Below the pieces are notes generated by a model. The model saw nothing but the letters and a program-made list of their open reading frames with translations, had not been told where the DNA came from and ran no database searches. Positions 1 through 5,470 of a stretch of DNA of 6,806 nucleotides are shown in pieces. The stretch is from SZAS-79 sp038329645. Lineage in GTDB: Bacteria; Pseudomonadota; Gammaproteobacteria; Burkholderiales; SG8-39. Position 1 is the stretch's first letter; every line of letters begins with the position of its first letter. The translations under genes were made by a program, and so were the position numbers. The stretch is taken from assembly GCA_038329645.1 (NCBI GenBank), contig JBBQNG010000236.1, positions 1 to 6,806 of the forward strand. Direction: 5' to 3'.

Positions 1-249
1 TCGCCACGAACACGGCGCCGATCGCGCCGCCGGCACCGGGACGGTTCTCGACGACGAAGGGCTGCTTCATGCGATCGGTCAGCTTGTGGGCGATCAGCCG
101 GGCGAGGATGTCAGTGGTGCCCGCAGGCGGGTAGGGCACGATGATCTTCACCTGCTTATCGGGGAACTGTGGGCGAGGGCAAGGCCGGCATAACAGGCAA
201 GGATCGAGGCCAGGACCGCGCCAGGCCAGTTCAGTTTTAGCGTTTTCAT
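1..249 (-). pseudogene. Bug-family TTT transporter substrate-binding protein, N-terminal part, frameshifted
   Basis: Bug receptors are periplasmic solute-binding proteins that capture carboxylates or other small organic molecules, often for TTT transporters. An ATG at 249 has a strong Shine-Dalgarno site (AGGAGA, 255-260). It begins a clear Sec signal peptide, MKTLKLNWPGAVLAS and onward, ending in an ALA cleavage motif near 172. That frame then stops at 148. The mature protein continues in another frame from about base 169: FPDKQVKIIVPYPPAG, then VVENRPGAGGAIG, both hallmark Bug N-terminal motifs, open to the left edge. The mature frame has no ATG, GTG or TTG start after its own upstream TGA. 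One missing base near 166-172 would restore an ordinary ALA-QQFPDK junction. The gene is therefore either a pseudogene or carries a sequencing error. It starts 10 bases after the preceding gene and is probably the operon's last visible member. The C-terminal part lies outside the window. Confidence 0.88.
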
Positions 250-254
250 TCTTG

Positions 255-260
255 TCTCCT
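255..260 (-). promoter_or_regulatory. Ribosome binding site of the Bug receptor gene
   Basis: AGGAGA lies five bases before the ATG at 249 and abuts the TGA stop (260-262) of the upstream gene. It fixes the start of the signal-peptide frame. This supports the view that the frame break further on is a lesion or error and not a wrongly chosen start. Confidence 0.7.
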
Positions 261-664
261 CACGTGAAGGTGTCCCTCGCCGCATTGTGCCTCGCCTGGA
301 CCTCGAACCAGTTGTCGAAGTAGGGCCGCCCGCCGCGCAGCAGCTGCCACAGGCTTGCCAGGGGATAGGCGGCGAAAAAGAGAGGCCCCCACAGCTCGTA
401 CTGCCGCACGTGCGCGTGCTCGTGCGCGCGAAGCAGGTCGAGGTCCGCCACCCTGCGGGCAATGACGACGTGGCCGAAGGTGATCGCCGTGAATGGCCAG
501 AGCTTTTGCTCGCCGGCGCCTTCGTACAGGGGGTTCGCGACTTCGATCACGCCGCCGACGATCTGCGCTTTGGCGCCGAAGAGGAAAGTCGGCGCAACCA
601 GTAGCAAGCCGACCAGGGTGCACGGAGAAGCCCAGGCGTAGCGAGCGATGAGGGCCGCTTTCAT
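260..664 (-). CDS. Small membrane protein with HExxH motif (hypothetical)
   Basis: This is a 134-residue protein of unknown function. One hydrophobic segment covers about residues 12-30 (ASPCTLVGLLLVAPTFLFG). A second, weaker one covers about 93-108 (GPLFFAAYPLASLWQLL). Between them lies RAHEHAHVRQYELWG, in which H81-E82-x-x-H85 matches the HExxH zinc-binding motif of zincin metallopeptidases, with E90 nearby. H65 and H126 are other possible ligands. The protein is short for a protease and could be a metal-binding or inactive relative. The ATG at 664 overlaps the stop of the DUF455 gene as ATGA (661-664), so translation is probably coupled. Longer upstream starts in this frame run through the DUF455 gene and are rejected. 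The position of the motif suggests that it lies near the membrane. Function is not assigned. Confidence 0.85.
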   Translation of the reverse strand: MKAALIARYAWASPCTLVGLLLVAPTFLFGAKAQIVGGVIEVANPLYEGAGEQKLWPFTAITFGHVVIARRVADLDLLRAHEHAHVRQYELWGPLFFAAYPLASLWQLLRGGRPYFDNWFEVQARHNAARDTFT

Positions 665-1440
665 CGCCCCAGTGCGGCGAGTTCCTCTTCGTCGAATCCG
701 GCCGCGCGGCGCGCCTCCAGGTTGAACGGCCCGCGCAGGAACGGAGCGTCGTACTGCGTGGCGAGGTCGGAGTACGTGGCGACCGGGTCGAGCCCGCGTT
801 CCGCGCAGACGTACCGGTACCAGCGGTTGCCTATCGCCACGTGGCCGATCTCCTCGCGCAAAATCAGCTCGAGGATCGCGCCGGCCTTGTGGTCGCCGAC
901 GCTGACGAGCTTCTTCTTCACCAGCGGCGAGGCGTCGAGACCGCGCGCTTCGAGCGTTCGCGGAACGAGGGCTAGGCGCGCGAGCAGGTCGCCGGAGGTC
1001 TTCTTGGCCATCTCCCACAGGCCGGTGTGCGCCTGGAACGAGCCGTAGTCGAAGCCGAGCGTGACCAGATGGTCGCGCAGGAGCATGAAGTGCTTTGCTT
1101 CCTCCTTCGCGACCGAAACCCAGTCACGATAGAAGTCCTCCGGCATGGCGGGAAAGCGCCAGACGATGTCGAGCGCGAGGTCGATGGCGTTGAATTCGAT
1201 GTGCGCGATCGAGTGGACCAGCATCGCACGCCCTTCGGGGGTCGTGAGGGGGCGTTGCTCCAGGCCGCTGTGGGGCACGAGCGCCGGGTGAGCGGGGCGG
1301 CCCGGAATGCCGGGCGGTGAATCGATCGCGCCGTCGGCGCCGACAGGCAGGTCGATGTCGAGCGCGAGGGCACCCTGTGCCTTGTTGACTGCATCGGCAT
1401 TGAGGAGCGGCAATAGCACCGCCGAGCGCAGCGACTTCAT
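661..1440 (-). CDS. DUF455 ferritin-like domain protein
   Basis: This 259-residue protein belongs to the DUF455 family (PF04305), a ferritin-like four-helix bundle distantly akin to MiaE-type diiron proteins. Candidate carboxylate-histidine metal ligands are visible as HIEF (E82), EEAKHF (E113/E114 and H117) and REEIGH (E196/E197 and H200). They sit in long helical stretches. Family-typical text includes WRFPAMPEDFYRDW, HTGLWEMAKKT and ALVPRTLEARGLD. The length suits a full-length member. The substrate is unknown; the ligand pattern implies an oxidase, hydroxylase or metal-storage role. The ATG at 1440 overlaps the previous stop as ATGA, and the gene ends overlapping the HExxH membrane-protein gene in the same way. 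Upstream in-frame codons lie inside the previous gene and do not resemble the family. Confidence 0.93.
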   Translation of the reverse strand: MKSLRSAVLLPLLNADAVNKAQGALALDIDLPVGADGAIDSPPGIPGRPAHPALVPHSGLEQRPLTTPEGRAMLVHSIAHIEFNAIDLALDIVWRFPAMPEDFYRDWVSVAKEEAKHFMLLRDHLVTLGFDYGSFQAHTGLWEMAKKTSGDLLARLALVPRTLEARGLDASPLVKKKLVSVGDHKAGAILELILREEIGHVAIGNRWYRYVCAERGLDPVATYSDLATQYDAPFLRGPFNLEARRAAGFDEEELAALGR

Positions 1441-1784
1441 TGCACGCCGCGCAGCTTGCCTTTGAGGGCCTCGGGCACTTCGATCTCGAACCCGAGCACC
1501 GCCGCCGACAGCGCCTTGCCGTAGTTGTCCAGGCACAGGCTCCTCGACACGCCGCCGCCCAGCGCGCCGTGGGCGACGAAGTTGAGCGCGCCTATGCCGT
1601 CGACTTCGTAGCGCAGCACGTCGCCTTTGACCGTGCCGGCATAGAACGCCTTGAAGCGCTCCGCGGTGAGCTGCGCCTTCAGCAGCGGATAGAACTCGGG
1701 CTCGTAGGCGATGACCATGATGTTCGAAGTGTTGCCCTTGTCGCCCGAGCGGGCGTGGGCGACATGCTGGAGCCTGACCTTCAT
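1437..1784 (-). CDS. AtuA-related C-terminal domain protein (ferredoxin-like fold)
   Basis: This 115-residue protein matches the small domain that follows the main AtuA/DUF1446 domain, either fused to it or encoded separately. Diagnostic text is AHARSGDKGNTSNIMVIA (residues 9-26) and LNFVAHGALGGGVSRSL (67-83). It probably forms a complex with the AtuA-family protein encoded just upstream. Only two bases separate that gene's TGA (1787-1789) from this ATG (1784), and no strong Shine-Dalgarno site is seen, so termination-reinitiation is likely. The gene ends in an ATGA overlap with the DUF455 gene. A much longer open frame extends upstream to 2522, but it is a shadow of the AtuA gene. The catalytic role is unknown. 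By context it would act on an acyl intermediate together with AtuA. Confidence 0.92.
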   Translation of the reverse strand: MKVRLQHVAHARSGDKGNTSNIMVIAYEPEFYPLLKAQLTAERFKAFYAGTVKGDVLRYEVDGIGALNFVAHGALGGGVSRSLCLDNYGKALSAAVLGFEIEVPEALKGKLRGVQ

Positions 1785-1786
1785 GC

Positions 1787-3145
1787 TCAGCTCACGAAAT
1801 AGTTGATCGATGGGTGGACCTTCTCGCGCGCCACGAGCGAGGACCATACGCCGATGATTTCGCGGAAGCGGTCCTGGTGCGGCACGCGCTTGCCCGTATG
1901 CGCGACGCCGGACACCGCCATGCCGTCGACTTCCCGGCCGACCTTGATGGCTTCTTCCTTGGTTTTCGTGCGCGCGGCAACGCGTACGGCCACCTCGTAG
2001 GGTTCGGGCCCGTCCGTGGGCGACATCTCGCCGTGGATCGCATTGACGCCGAGGAAATCGATGCGCAGGTCCTCGGCCTGCAATTTCACGATCTTGAAGC
2101 GCTCCTCGAGGATTTTTTTCGCGAGCTTTGCGCGCCTGAGCGCCCCCGGACCGGCGTAGAAAAACATGTCCTCGCCGATGTAGCCTTCGGTACAGCCAAT
2201 GGAAACCTTGAGCGTCGGGGTGCGCGGCTTGCCCGTGAGACCGGTCACCCGTACGCGATCGGGGCCGACCTGCTCCAGGCGGATGCCGGTGAAATCCACG
2301 ACCACGTCCGGCGTGAGGTAGTTGGCCGGGTCGTGCACCTCGTACAGGCACTGTTCTTTCACCGTCATCAGGTTGATCGCACCGCCGGTGCCTGCAACCT
2401 TGGAAAGCACGCAGCTGCCATCGGGTGCGACTTCCGCGATCGGGAAAGCGAGGTTCCACGGCTCGGGCACATCCTTGAAGCCCGGATCGGAAAAGTACCC
2501 GCCCGTTACCTGCGCGCCGCATTCGAGCAGGTGGCCGATGCCGCTGCCTGCGCCGAGGTGAATGTGGTCGAGCGGGTCCCAGCCGAACTCGTACATCATC
2601 GGCGCGAGGAAGAGCGACGGGTCCGCGACGCGGCCGGTGACCACGATCTGCGCGCCGGCCTTGAGCGCTTCGACGATGGGCTCGGCGCCGAGATACGCCT
2701 CGGCGGAAACGAGGTTGGGCTTGAGCGTCGAGGTCGGCTCGCCGTTCTCGAGGATCGTGGTCGTGAGCTCGAGCACGCGGTCGGTGATCAGCGAGCCGTT
2801 TACCGCAGCCACCTTGACGCCTTTTGCGCCGTTCTCGCGCAGCCAGTGGACCACGCGCTGCGCAGCCGCGTCCGGATTGATCCAGCCCTGGTTGGTGACG
2901 ATCTTCGTGCCGCGCCTGAGGCAGCCGGGCAATACGCCGCTGATGCGCGCGTCGAGATACGTGTCATAGCCGGGAAAGGTTGGTTCGCGCCGTGCGCGAA
3001 CCTGCGCTGCCGATATCGTGGCCTCTGCCATCGTCTCGAAGCACAGGTAGTCGAGGTCGCCCTTGTCGGCGTTGAGGATCGCGGGCTCGACGCGGTCGCC
3101 CCACCATGCGGCGCCGGAGCCTATCCTGAGGGTCTTGTCCTTCAC
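1787..3145 (-). CDS. AtuA-family (DUF1446) acyclic terpene utilization protein
   Basis: This 452-residue protein covers the full main domain of the AtuA/DUF1446 family (PF07287). The family is named for a gene needed for citronellol/geraniol degradation in Pseudomonas; its chemistry is not established. Family-typical motifs are RIGSGAAWWGDR (7-18), KGDLDYLCFETMAE (28-41), TNQGWINPDAAA (84-95), GRVADPSLFL (171-180) and LLECGAQVTGGYF (206-218). The start is a GTG at 3145, supported by AAGGAA at 3155-3160 nine bases upstream and by the family N-terminus beginning right there. The GTG overlaps the stop of the hydrolase remnant as GTGA (3142-3145). It is followed two bases later by the small AtuA-like gene, so the two domains are split. 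Family assignment is secure. A role in terpenoid rather than other acyl catabolism is inference, because no other atu or liu genes are visible. Confidence 0.95.
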   Translation of the reverse strand: MKDKTLRIGSGAAWWGDRVEPAILNADKGDLDYLCFETMAEATISAAQVRARREPTFPGYDTYLDARISGVLPGCLRRGTKIVTNQGWINPDAAAQRVVHWLRENGAKGVKVAAVNGSLITDRVLELTTTILENGEPTSTLKPNLVSAEAYLGAEPIVEALKAGAQIVVTGRVADPSLFLAPMMYEFGWDPLDHIHLGAGSGIGHLLECGAQVTGGYFSDPGFKDVPEPWNLAFPIAEVAPDGSCVLSKVAGTGGAINLMTVKEQCLYEVHDPANYLTPDVVVDFTGIRLEQVGPDRVRVTGLTGKPRTPTLKVSIGCTEGYIGEDMFFYAGPGALRRAKLAKKILEERFKIVKLQAEDLRIDFLGVNAIHGEMSPTDGPEPYEVAVRVAARTKTKEEAIKVGREVDGMAVSGVAHTGKRVPHQDRFREIIGVWSSLVAREKVHPSINYFVS

Positions 3146-3384
3146 GGGGTGGGCTTCCTTGAGTTCGCGCGGTCGATGTTGACGATCACCTTGTTGCGCG
3201 GATCGGCCGGATCGAGCTCGCCCTTGGCCACGCCCCCGACCCGCTCGTACGCGCCCGCATCGCCGAAGGTCGCGCCGTTGGCGAACGGCTCGACCTTCTG
3301 GACGTTGATCTCGGTGATGCGGGCGTCGGCGGGAACAGCAGACGACAGGGACATGGCAATGGCTAAAAGGCGCAACGGATTCAT
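3142..3384 (-). pseudogene. Truncated alpha/beta-hydrolase-domain protein (N-terminal remnant)
   Basis: This 80-residue frame starts with a probable Sec signal peptide (MNPLRLLAIAMSLSSA, cleavage near PADA). The next stretch reads VEPFANGATFGDAGAYERVG and GELDPADPRNKVIVNID (residues about 31-71). This is the characteristic N-terminus of large secreted proteins carrying an alpha/beta hydrolase domain (the PF20091 type), which normally run to several hundred residues. Here the similarity ends at about residue 72, followed by the unrelated tail NSRKPTP and a TGA that overlaps the AtuA start. No nucleophile elbow or catalytic residue remains, so enzyme activity is excluded. The start is the ATG at 3384, with GGAG at 3391-3394. 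An ATG 12 codons upstream has no comparable ribosome site and would precede the signal peptide. An internal or terminal deletion probably left the promoter and N-terminus driving the operon. A short coupling ORF is the alternative reading. Confidence 0.75.
3155..3160 (-). promoter_or_regulatory. Ribosome binding site selecting the GTG start of the AtuA-family gene
   Basis: AAGGAA stands nine bases before the GTG at 3145. It lies within the last codons of the truncated hydrolase frame. It decides in favour of the GTG start, since no ATG occurs close to the family N-terminus. Confidence 0.65.
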
Positions 3385-3390
3385 CGACTT

Positions 3391-3394
3391 CTCC
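3391..3394 (-). promoter_or_regulatory. Ribosome binding site of the hydrolase remnant
   Basis: GGAG followed by AAGTCG precedes the ATG at 3384. It places the start just ahead of the signal peptide and not at the further-upstream in-frame ATG. Confidence 0.6.
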
Positions 3395-3419
3395 GCAGGA
3401 GCAATTTCTAGAATCGGCA

Positions 3420-3470
3420 AATAAAAGTACTATAGAACCGCACGGATAGCCATTCTTACGGAATAAAAGT
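3420..3470. repeat. Pair of 9-bp direct repeats, possible operator
   Basis: AATAAAAGT occurs at 3420-3428 and again at 3462-3470, 42 bp start to start, which is close to four helical turns. The copies bracket the candidate -10 box of the minus operon, one on the downstream side and one upstream of the -35 area. Such phasing would suit a dimeric regulator. Both copies are A/T-rich, so coincidence is possible. Confidence 0.3.
3429..3434 (-). promoter_or_regulatory. Candidate -10 box for the minus-strand operon
   Basis: TATAGT read on the minus strand matches the sigma-70 -10 consensus in five of six positions. It lies about 45 bases upstream of the ATG at 3384 in the most A/T-rich stretch of the area. 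The hexamer 17 bases upstream (AAGAAT) is a poor -35, so an activator may be needed or the call may be chance. Confidence 0.35.
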
Positions 3471-3628
3471 TTGACTTTCTATGCCACAGCTCGATGAGAA
3501 GCCAGCCTGGTTCCGGGGATCATCGGGGCCGTCTGCGGGATACCTAAGCCTTATTGCGTGAAGACCCCTGCCCCGGTATCTTCTGCCGCAGGGCGATCAT
3601 AGGCAAGCGACAACAATAAGCCAAGCGC

Positions 3629-3679
3629 ATGAGCAACGAGTTCTTCGAAAAGCCAAGGTGTAGCATTCTTCAAAAATGA
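3629..3679 (+). CDS. Possible 16-codon leader ORF or lost N-terminus of the TIGR04255 gene
   Basis: An ATG at 3629 opens MSNEFFEKPRCSILQK and stops at TGA 3677-3679, overlapping the ATG (3676) of the next gene as ATGA. It has no good Shine-Dalgarno site. The next gene also lacks one at proper spacing, so coupling through this ORF is plausible. As I recall, TIGR04255-family proteins often begin with text like MSNxFFxxPP before the conserved PxVEAV motif. The peptide may therefore be the ancestral N-terminus, separated from its gene by an out-of-frame insertion of about 53 bases. Both readings are speculative. Confidence 0.25.
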   Translation: MSNEFFEKPRCSILQK

Positions 3680-4431
3680 ACGATCGACTTCAACAAATAA
3701 GGGTTCCGCCTATCGTGGAGGCGGTGCTCGATATTGATTGCGATATGCCCCCCGCCTTCGATCTGGTGGCATTGGAGCCCTCTGCGCATGACGCTCTCGG
3801 TCACCGCTACCCAAAATTGCGGAAACAGTTCATTCAGGAACACCTGGTTGTGGCGCCGATCGACGGCGCGCCGAGGATGACGAGCAAGCAAGGGATTCAG
3901 GCGCTCCAGTTCCTGCAGGATGACGAAAAGCAACTCGTGCAAGTGCGCGCGCAGGGTTTCTCATTCAATCGACTCGCTCCGTATGTAAGCCTGGACGACT
4001 ACCTGCCTGAAATGGAGCGCACATGGCGCTTATTTGCCGACTTCGCTGCGCCGGTTCAAATCCGGCTTATTCGATTGCGTTACATCAATCGCATCCTGCT
4101 TCCTCTGACGGAGGGACGGGTCGATTTAGACGATTATCTGAATCTCGGTCCCCGGCTTCCGGACGAAGACAAACTGACCTTCGTGGGGTTCCTAAATCAA
4201 CACTCCGCAGTGGATGCAGGCACTGGGAATCGGGTGAATATCGTTCTCGCGACTCAGCCAGCGGAAGGTGATAGTCTTCCGGTCATCTTCGATATTGAAA
4301 CATTGAAGTCTGTGGATGACGAGCCGAGTGACTGGCCACTTCTTAGCTCCAAGATTCAATCGTTACGGGAATTGAAGAACCTGGTTTTCGAGAAGACGCT
4401 TACCGACAAATGCTTGAAGCTTTTTCAATAG
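3676..4431 (+). CDS. TIGR04255-family protein
   Basis: This 251-residue protein resembles the TIGR04255 family, a sporadically distributed group of about 250 residues with no known function. Visible family features are PPIVEAVLDIDCDMPP near the N-terminus (11-26), YPKLRKQF (45-52), a central block GFSFNRLAPY (94-103) then YLPEMERTWRLF (109-120), the strand RLIRLRYINRI (130-140), and a C-terminal helix LKNLVFEKTLTDKCLKLF. No signal peptide, membrane segment or catalytic motif is seen. It is probably cytoplasmic. It heads a three-gene plus-strand cassette and overlaps the next gene by 22 bases. Codon and base composition are visibly richer in A/T than in the flanking metabolic genes, suggesting horizontal acquisition. 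The ATG at 3676 lacks a well-spaced ribosome site; AAGG at 3655-3658 is too distant, so the exact start is less certain than the family call. Confidence 0.82.
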   Translation: MNDRLQQIRVPPIVEAVLDIDCDMPPAFDLVALEPSAHDALGHRYPKLRKQFIQEHLVVAPIDGAPRMTSKQGIQALQFLQDDEKQLVQVRAQGFSFNRLAPYVSLDDYLPEMERTWRLFADFAAPVQIRLIRLRYINRILLPLTEGRVDLDDYLNLGPRLPDEDKLTFVGFLNQHSAVDAGTGNRVNIVLATQPAEGDSLPVIFDIETLKSVDDEPSDWPLLSSKIQSLRELKNLVFEKTLTDKCLKLFQ

Positions 4432-4949
4432 TTAGCGCACCGGGATTCGCCGCCCTGCATTCGCTTGCGCGCGCAGGAAGTGCCGTCTCGAGCGAAGCGC
4501 AAACACTTCGACAGGCCGCCAGCGATGTGGTGGATCGCGTTGAGCGTTCCGAAGCGTTGTTCGGCAGCAAGGGTGCGGCCATCTCTAAAATTTGGGCTTT
4601 GGCGAATGACCATGCCGAACCCGATTGGGATGGCAATGGCGCATATCCAATACATCGACTGGCCGTTTTCAAAGCCATCGCCTTCATACGTGCATTGCCT
4701 GACGATGTGCCATTGCCGGAGTTCGCTCCCGAGCCTGACGGTTCGATATCCCTCGACTGGATCGTGTCGCGCAATCGCCTTTTCTCAATGAGTGTAGGTA
4801 TGAATGATCGGCTGGCGTATGCGTGGCTCGATGGAGCCGACAAGGGTCATGCTGTGGCACGGTTTGACGGGGTGCGCGTTCCGACCAGAATCCTCTTGGG
4901 TATCGAAGGAATCATGAAAGGCGGACATGCTGGCGTCGGGCCTCGCTGA
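4410..4949 (+). CDS. Conserved-looking hypothetical protein of the TIGR04255 cassette
   Basis: This 179-residue protein has no function I can name. The N-terminal third (about 15-65) is alanine-rich and likely helical. A conserved-looking core follows: DHAEPDWDGNGAYPI (67-81), then FIRALPDDVPLPEFAPEPDG (92-111) and ISLDWIVSRNRLFSMSVG (113-130). The pattern WDGxGAxPI, LPxxxPxPExxPxPDG, xxLxW recurs, as I recall, in hypothetical proteins found on genomic islands of many bacteria, commonly next to a small partner like the next gene. The core suggests a compact beta-rich domain. The ATG at 4410 lies 22 bases inside the TIGR04255 gene, and the end overlaps the third gene by 23 bases, so all three are co-translated. 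No Shine-Dalgarno site stands out, consistent with coupling. No signal peptide or membrane segment is seen. Confidence 0.8.
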   Translation: MLEAFSIVSAPGFAALHSLARAGSAVSSEAQTLRQAASDVVDRVERSEALFGSKGAAISKIWALANDHAEPDWDGNGAYPIHRLAVFKAIAFIRALPDDVPLPEFAPEPDGSISLDWIVSRNRLFSMSVGMNDRLAYAWLDGADKGHAVARFDGVRVPTRILLGIEGIMKGGHAGVGPR

Positions 4950-5334
4950 CACGGTCGATAACGAGGAAGATCTCGCAAGATTCCTCATGTCGTCCGGTCA
5001 TTTCAATGCTGCCGGCGTCAAAGCCACCGCATTTCTGCCCAATCCCAAGAATGGCGAGACATCCGTGTTTCGGCACGGAAGCCATCCGCCTGCGTCGCTT
5101 TGGCAGATCGCGAGTGATCACGTGGATGCCACTCGGACCCTGCATGGGGCCGCCATTGTCAAGGCGAAGCATGTCAGATCGGTTCAGTTGGATGTCGTCG
5201 CTCAGGAGCCTCCGCCCCGACACGCGAACATTGTGAACTGGCCGTCGTCACAAGCCGATCCTGACATGACGAAGGCGGAACAAAAAGAGCGGGCCGCTCT
5301 GATTGCACGGCACGCTGAGATCCTTCGGCGCTGA
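4927..5334 (+). CDS. Small hypothetical partner protein of the TIGR04255 cassette
   Basis: This 135-residue protein is of unknown function. Distinct segments are DNEEDLARFLMSSGHF (11-26), VKATAFLPNPKNGETSVFRH (31-50), SLWQIASDHV (57-66), AAIVKAKHV (75-83) and a C-terminal PPRHANIVNWP (96-106) followed by a charged helix ending AEILRR. The combination FLPxPxxxxxSVFR plus PPRHAxIxxWP resembles small hypothetical proteins I recall beside WDGxGAxPI proteins such as the preceding gene, so the two probably act together. The ATG at 4927 has AAAGGCGG just upstream (about 4917-4924), a reasonable ribosome site, and lies 23 bases inside the previous gene. No signal peptide or membrane segment is visible. 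Whether the set is a toxin-antitoxin, defence or other module cannot be told from sequence. Confidence 0.8.
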   Translation: MLASGLADTVDNEEDLARFLMSSGHFNAAGVKATAFLPNPKNGETSVFRHGSHPPASLWQIASDHVDATRTLHGAAIVKAKHVRSVQLDVVAQEPPPRHANIVNWPSSQADPDMTKAEQKERAALIARHAEILRR

Positions 5335-5363
5335 TCCTGCGAACGGCGTCAGAGAGGCGGCCC

Positions 5364-5450
5364 TCAATACCGATCCTCCAACACCTCCCGCCGATCGGCC
5401 TCGGACAGGGCTTCGAAGGATTTCAGCAAGTGTTGTGCTGCATCTCCCAT
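5364..5450 (-). pseudogene. Antitoxin-like N-terminal fragment, frame-disrupted
   Basis: A 28-codon frame begins at ATG 5450 with a good ribosome site (GGGGGAG about ten bases upstream). It reads AAQHLLKSFEALSEADRREV before stopping at 5364. The pattern (E/Q)xLLxSFxxLxExxRxEV resembles the N-terminus of small antitoxin or addiction-module proteins of the type that continue with an AxEILRR segment. In another frame the same DNA gives VLRAASLTPFAGSAPKDL, which could be the shifted continuation. This suggests a broken gene with a roughly one-base indel near 5365-5380. It converges on the plus-strand cassette, and no partner toxin gene is visible. The similarity is short, so the call is tentative. 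Confidence 0.4.
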
Positions 5451-5470
5451 GGCAACTATTCTCCCCCACC

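Larger units (their letters stand above)
3385..3675. other. Divergent intergenic region
   Basis: This 291-base stretch separates the minus-strand operon from the plus-strand cassette and must hold both promoters. Its left half is A/T-rich and contains an 8-bp palindrome TTCTAGAA (3406-3413), the candidate -10 box and the direct repeats. Its right half contains an imperfect inverted repeat: TGCGGGATACC (3534-3544) against GGTATC (3575-3580) and CCGCA (3586-3590), with a five-base bulge. The repeat could form a hairpin in the leader RNA of the plus-strand genes. No convincing sigma-70 promoter was found for the plus strand. No tRNA or other RNA gene is recognised. Confidence 0.6.

Noticed and set aside
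1814..3424. Long plus-strand open frame of 536 codons opposite the AtuA gene
   Set aside because: It is the antisense shadow of a high-GC gene. The product is rich in Arg, Ala, His and Val with no recognisable domain, whereas the minus strand encodes a clear AtuA-family protein.
3471..3499. TTGACT as a plus-strand -35 box
   Set aside because: No acceptable -10 hexamer lies 15-19 bases downstream.
3481..3561. 26-codon plus-strand ORF beginning MPQLDEKPAWF in the intergenic region
   Set aside because: It has no ribosome binding site and no recognisable similarity, and a random ORF of this size is expected.
3670..3942. Minus-strand 90-codon ORF opposite the TIGR04255 gene
   Set aside because: It has no ribosome site or domain similarity and is best explained as an antisense shadow.
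5335..5400. Inverted repeats (CCGATC/GATCGG, GGCGG/CCGCC) as a bidirectional terminator between the convergent genes
   Set aside because: The stems are only five to six bases, the loops are long and there is no T-run. They also lie within the antitoxin-like remnant.
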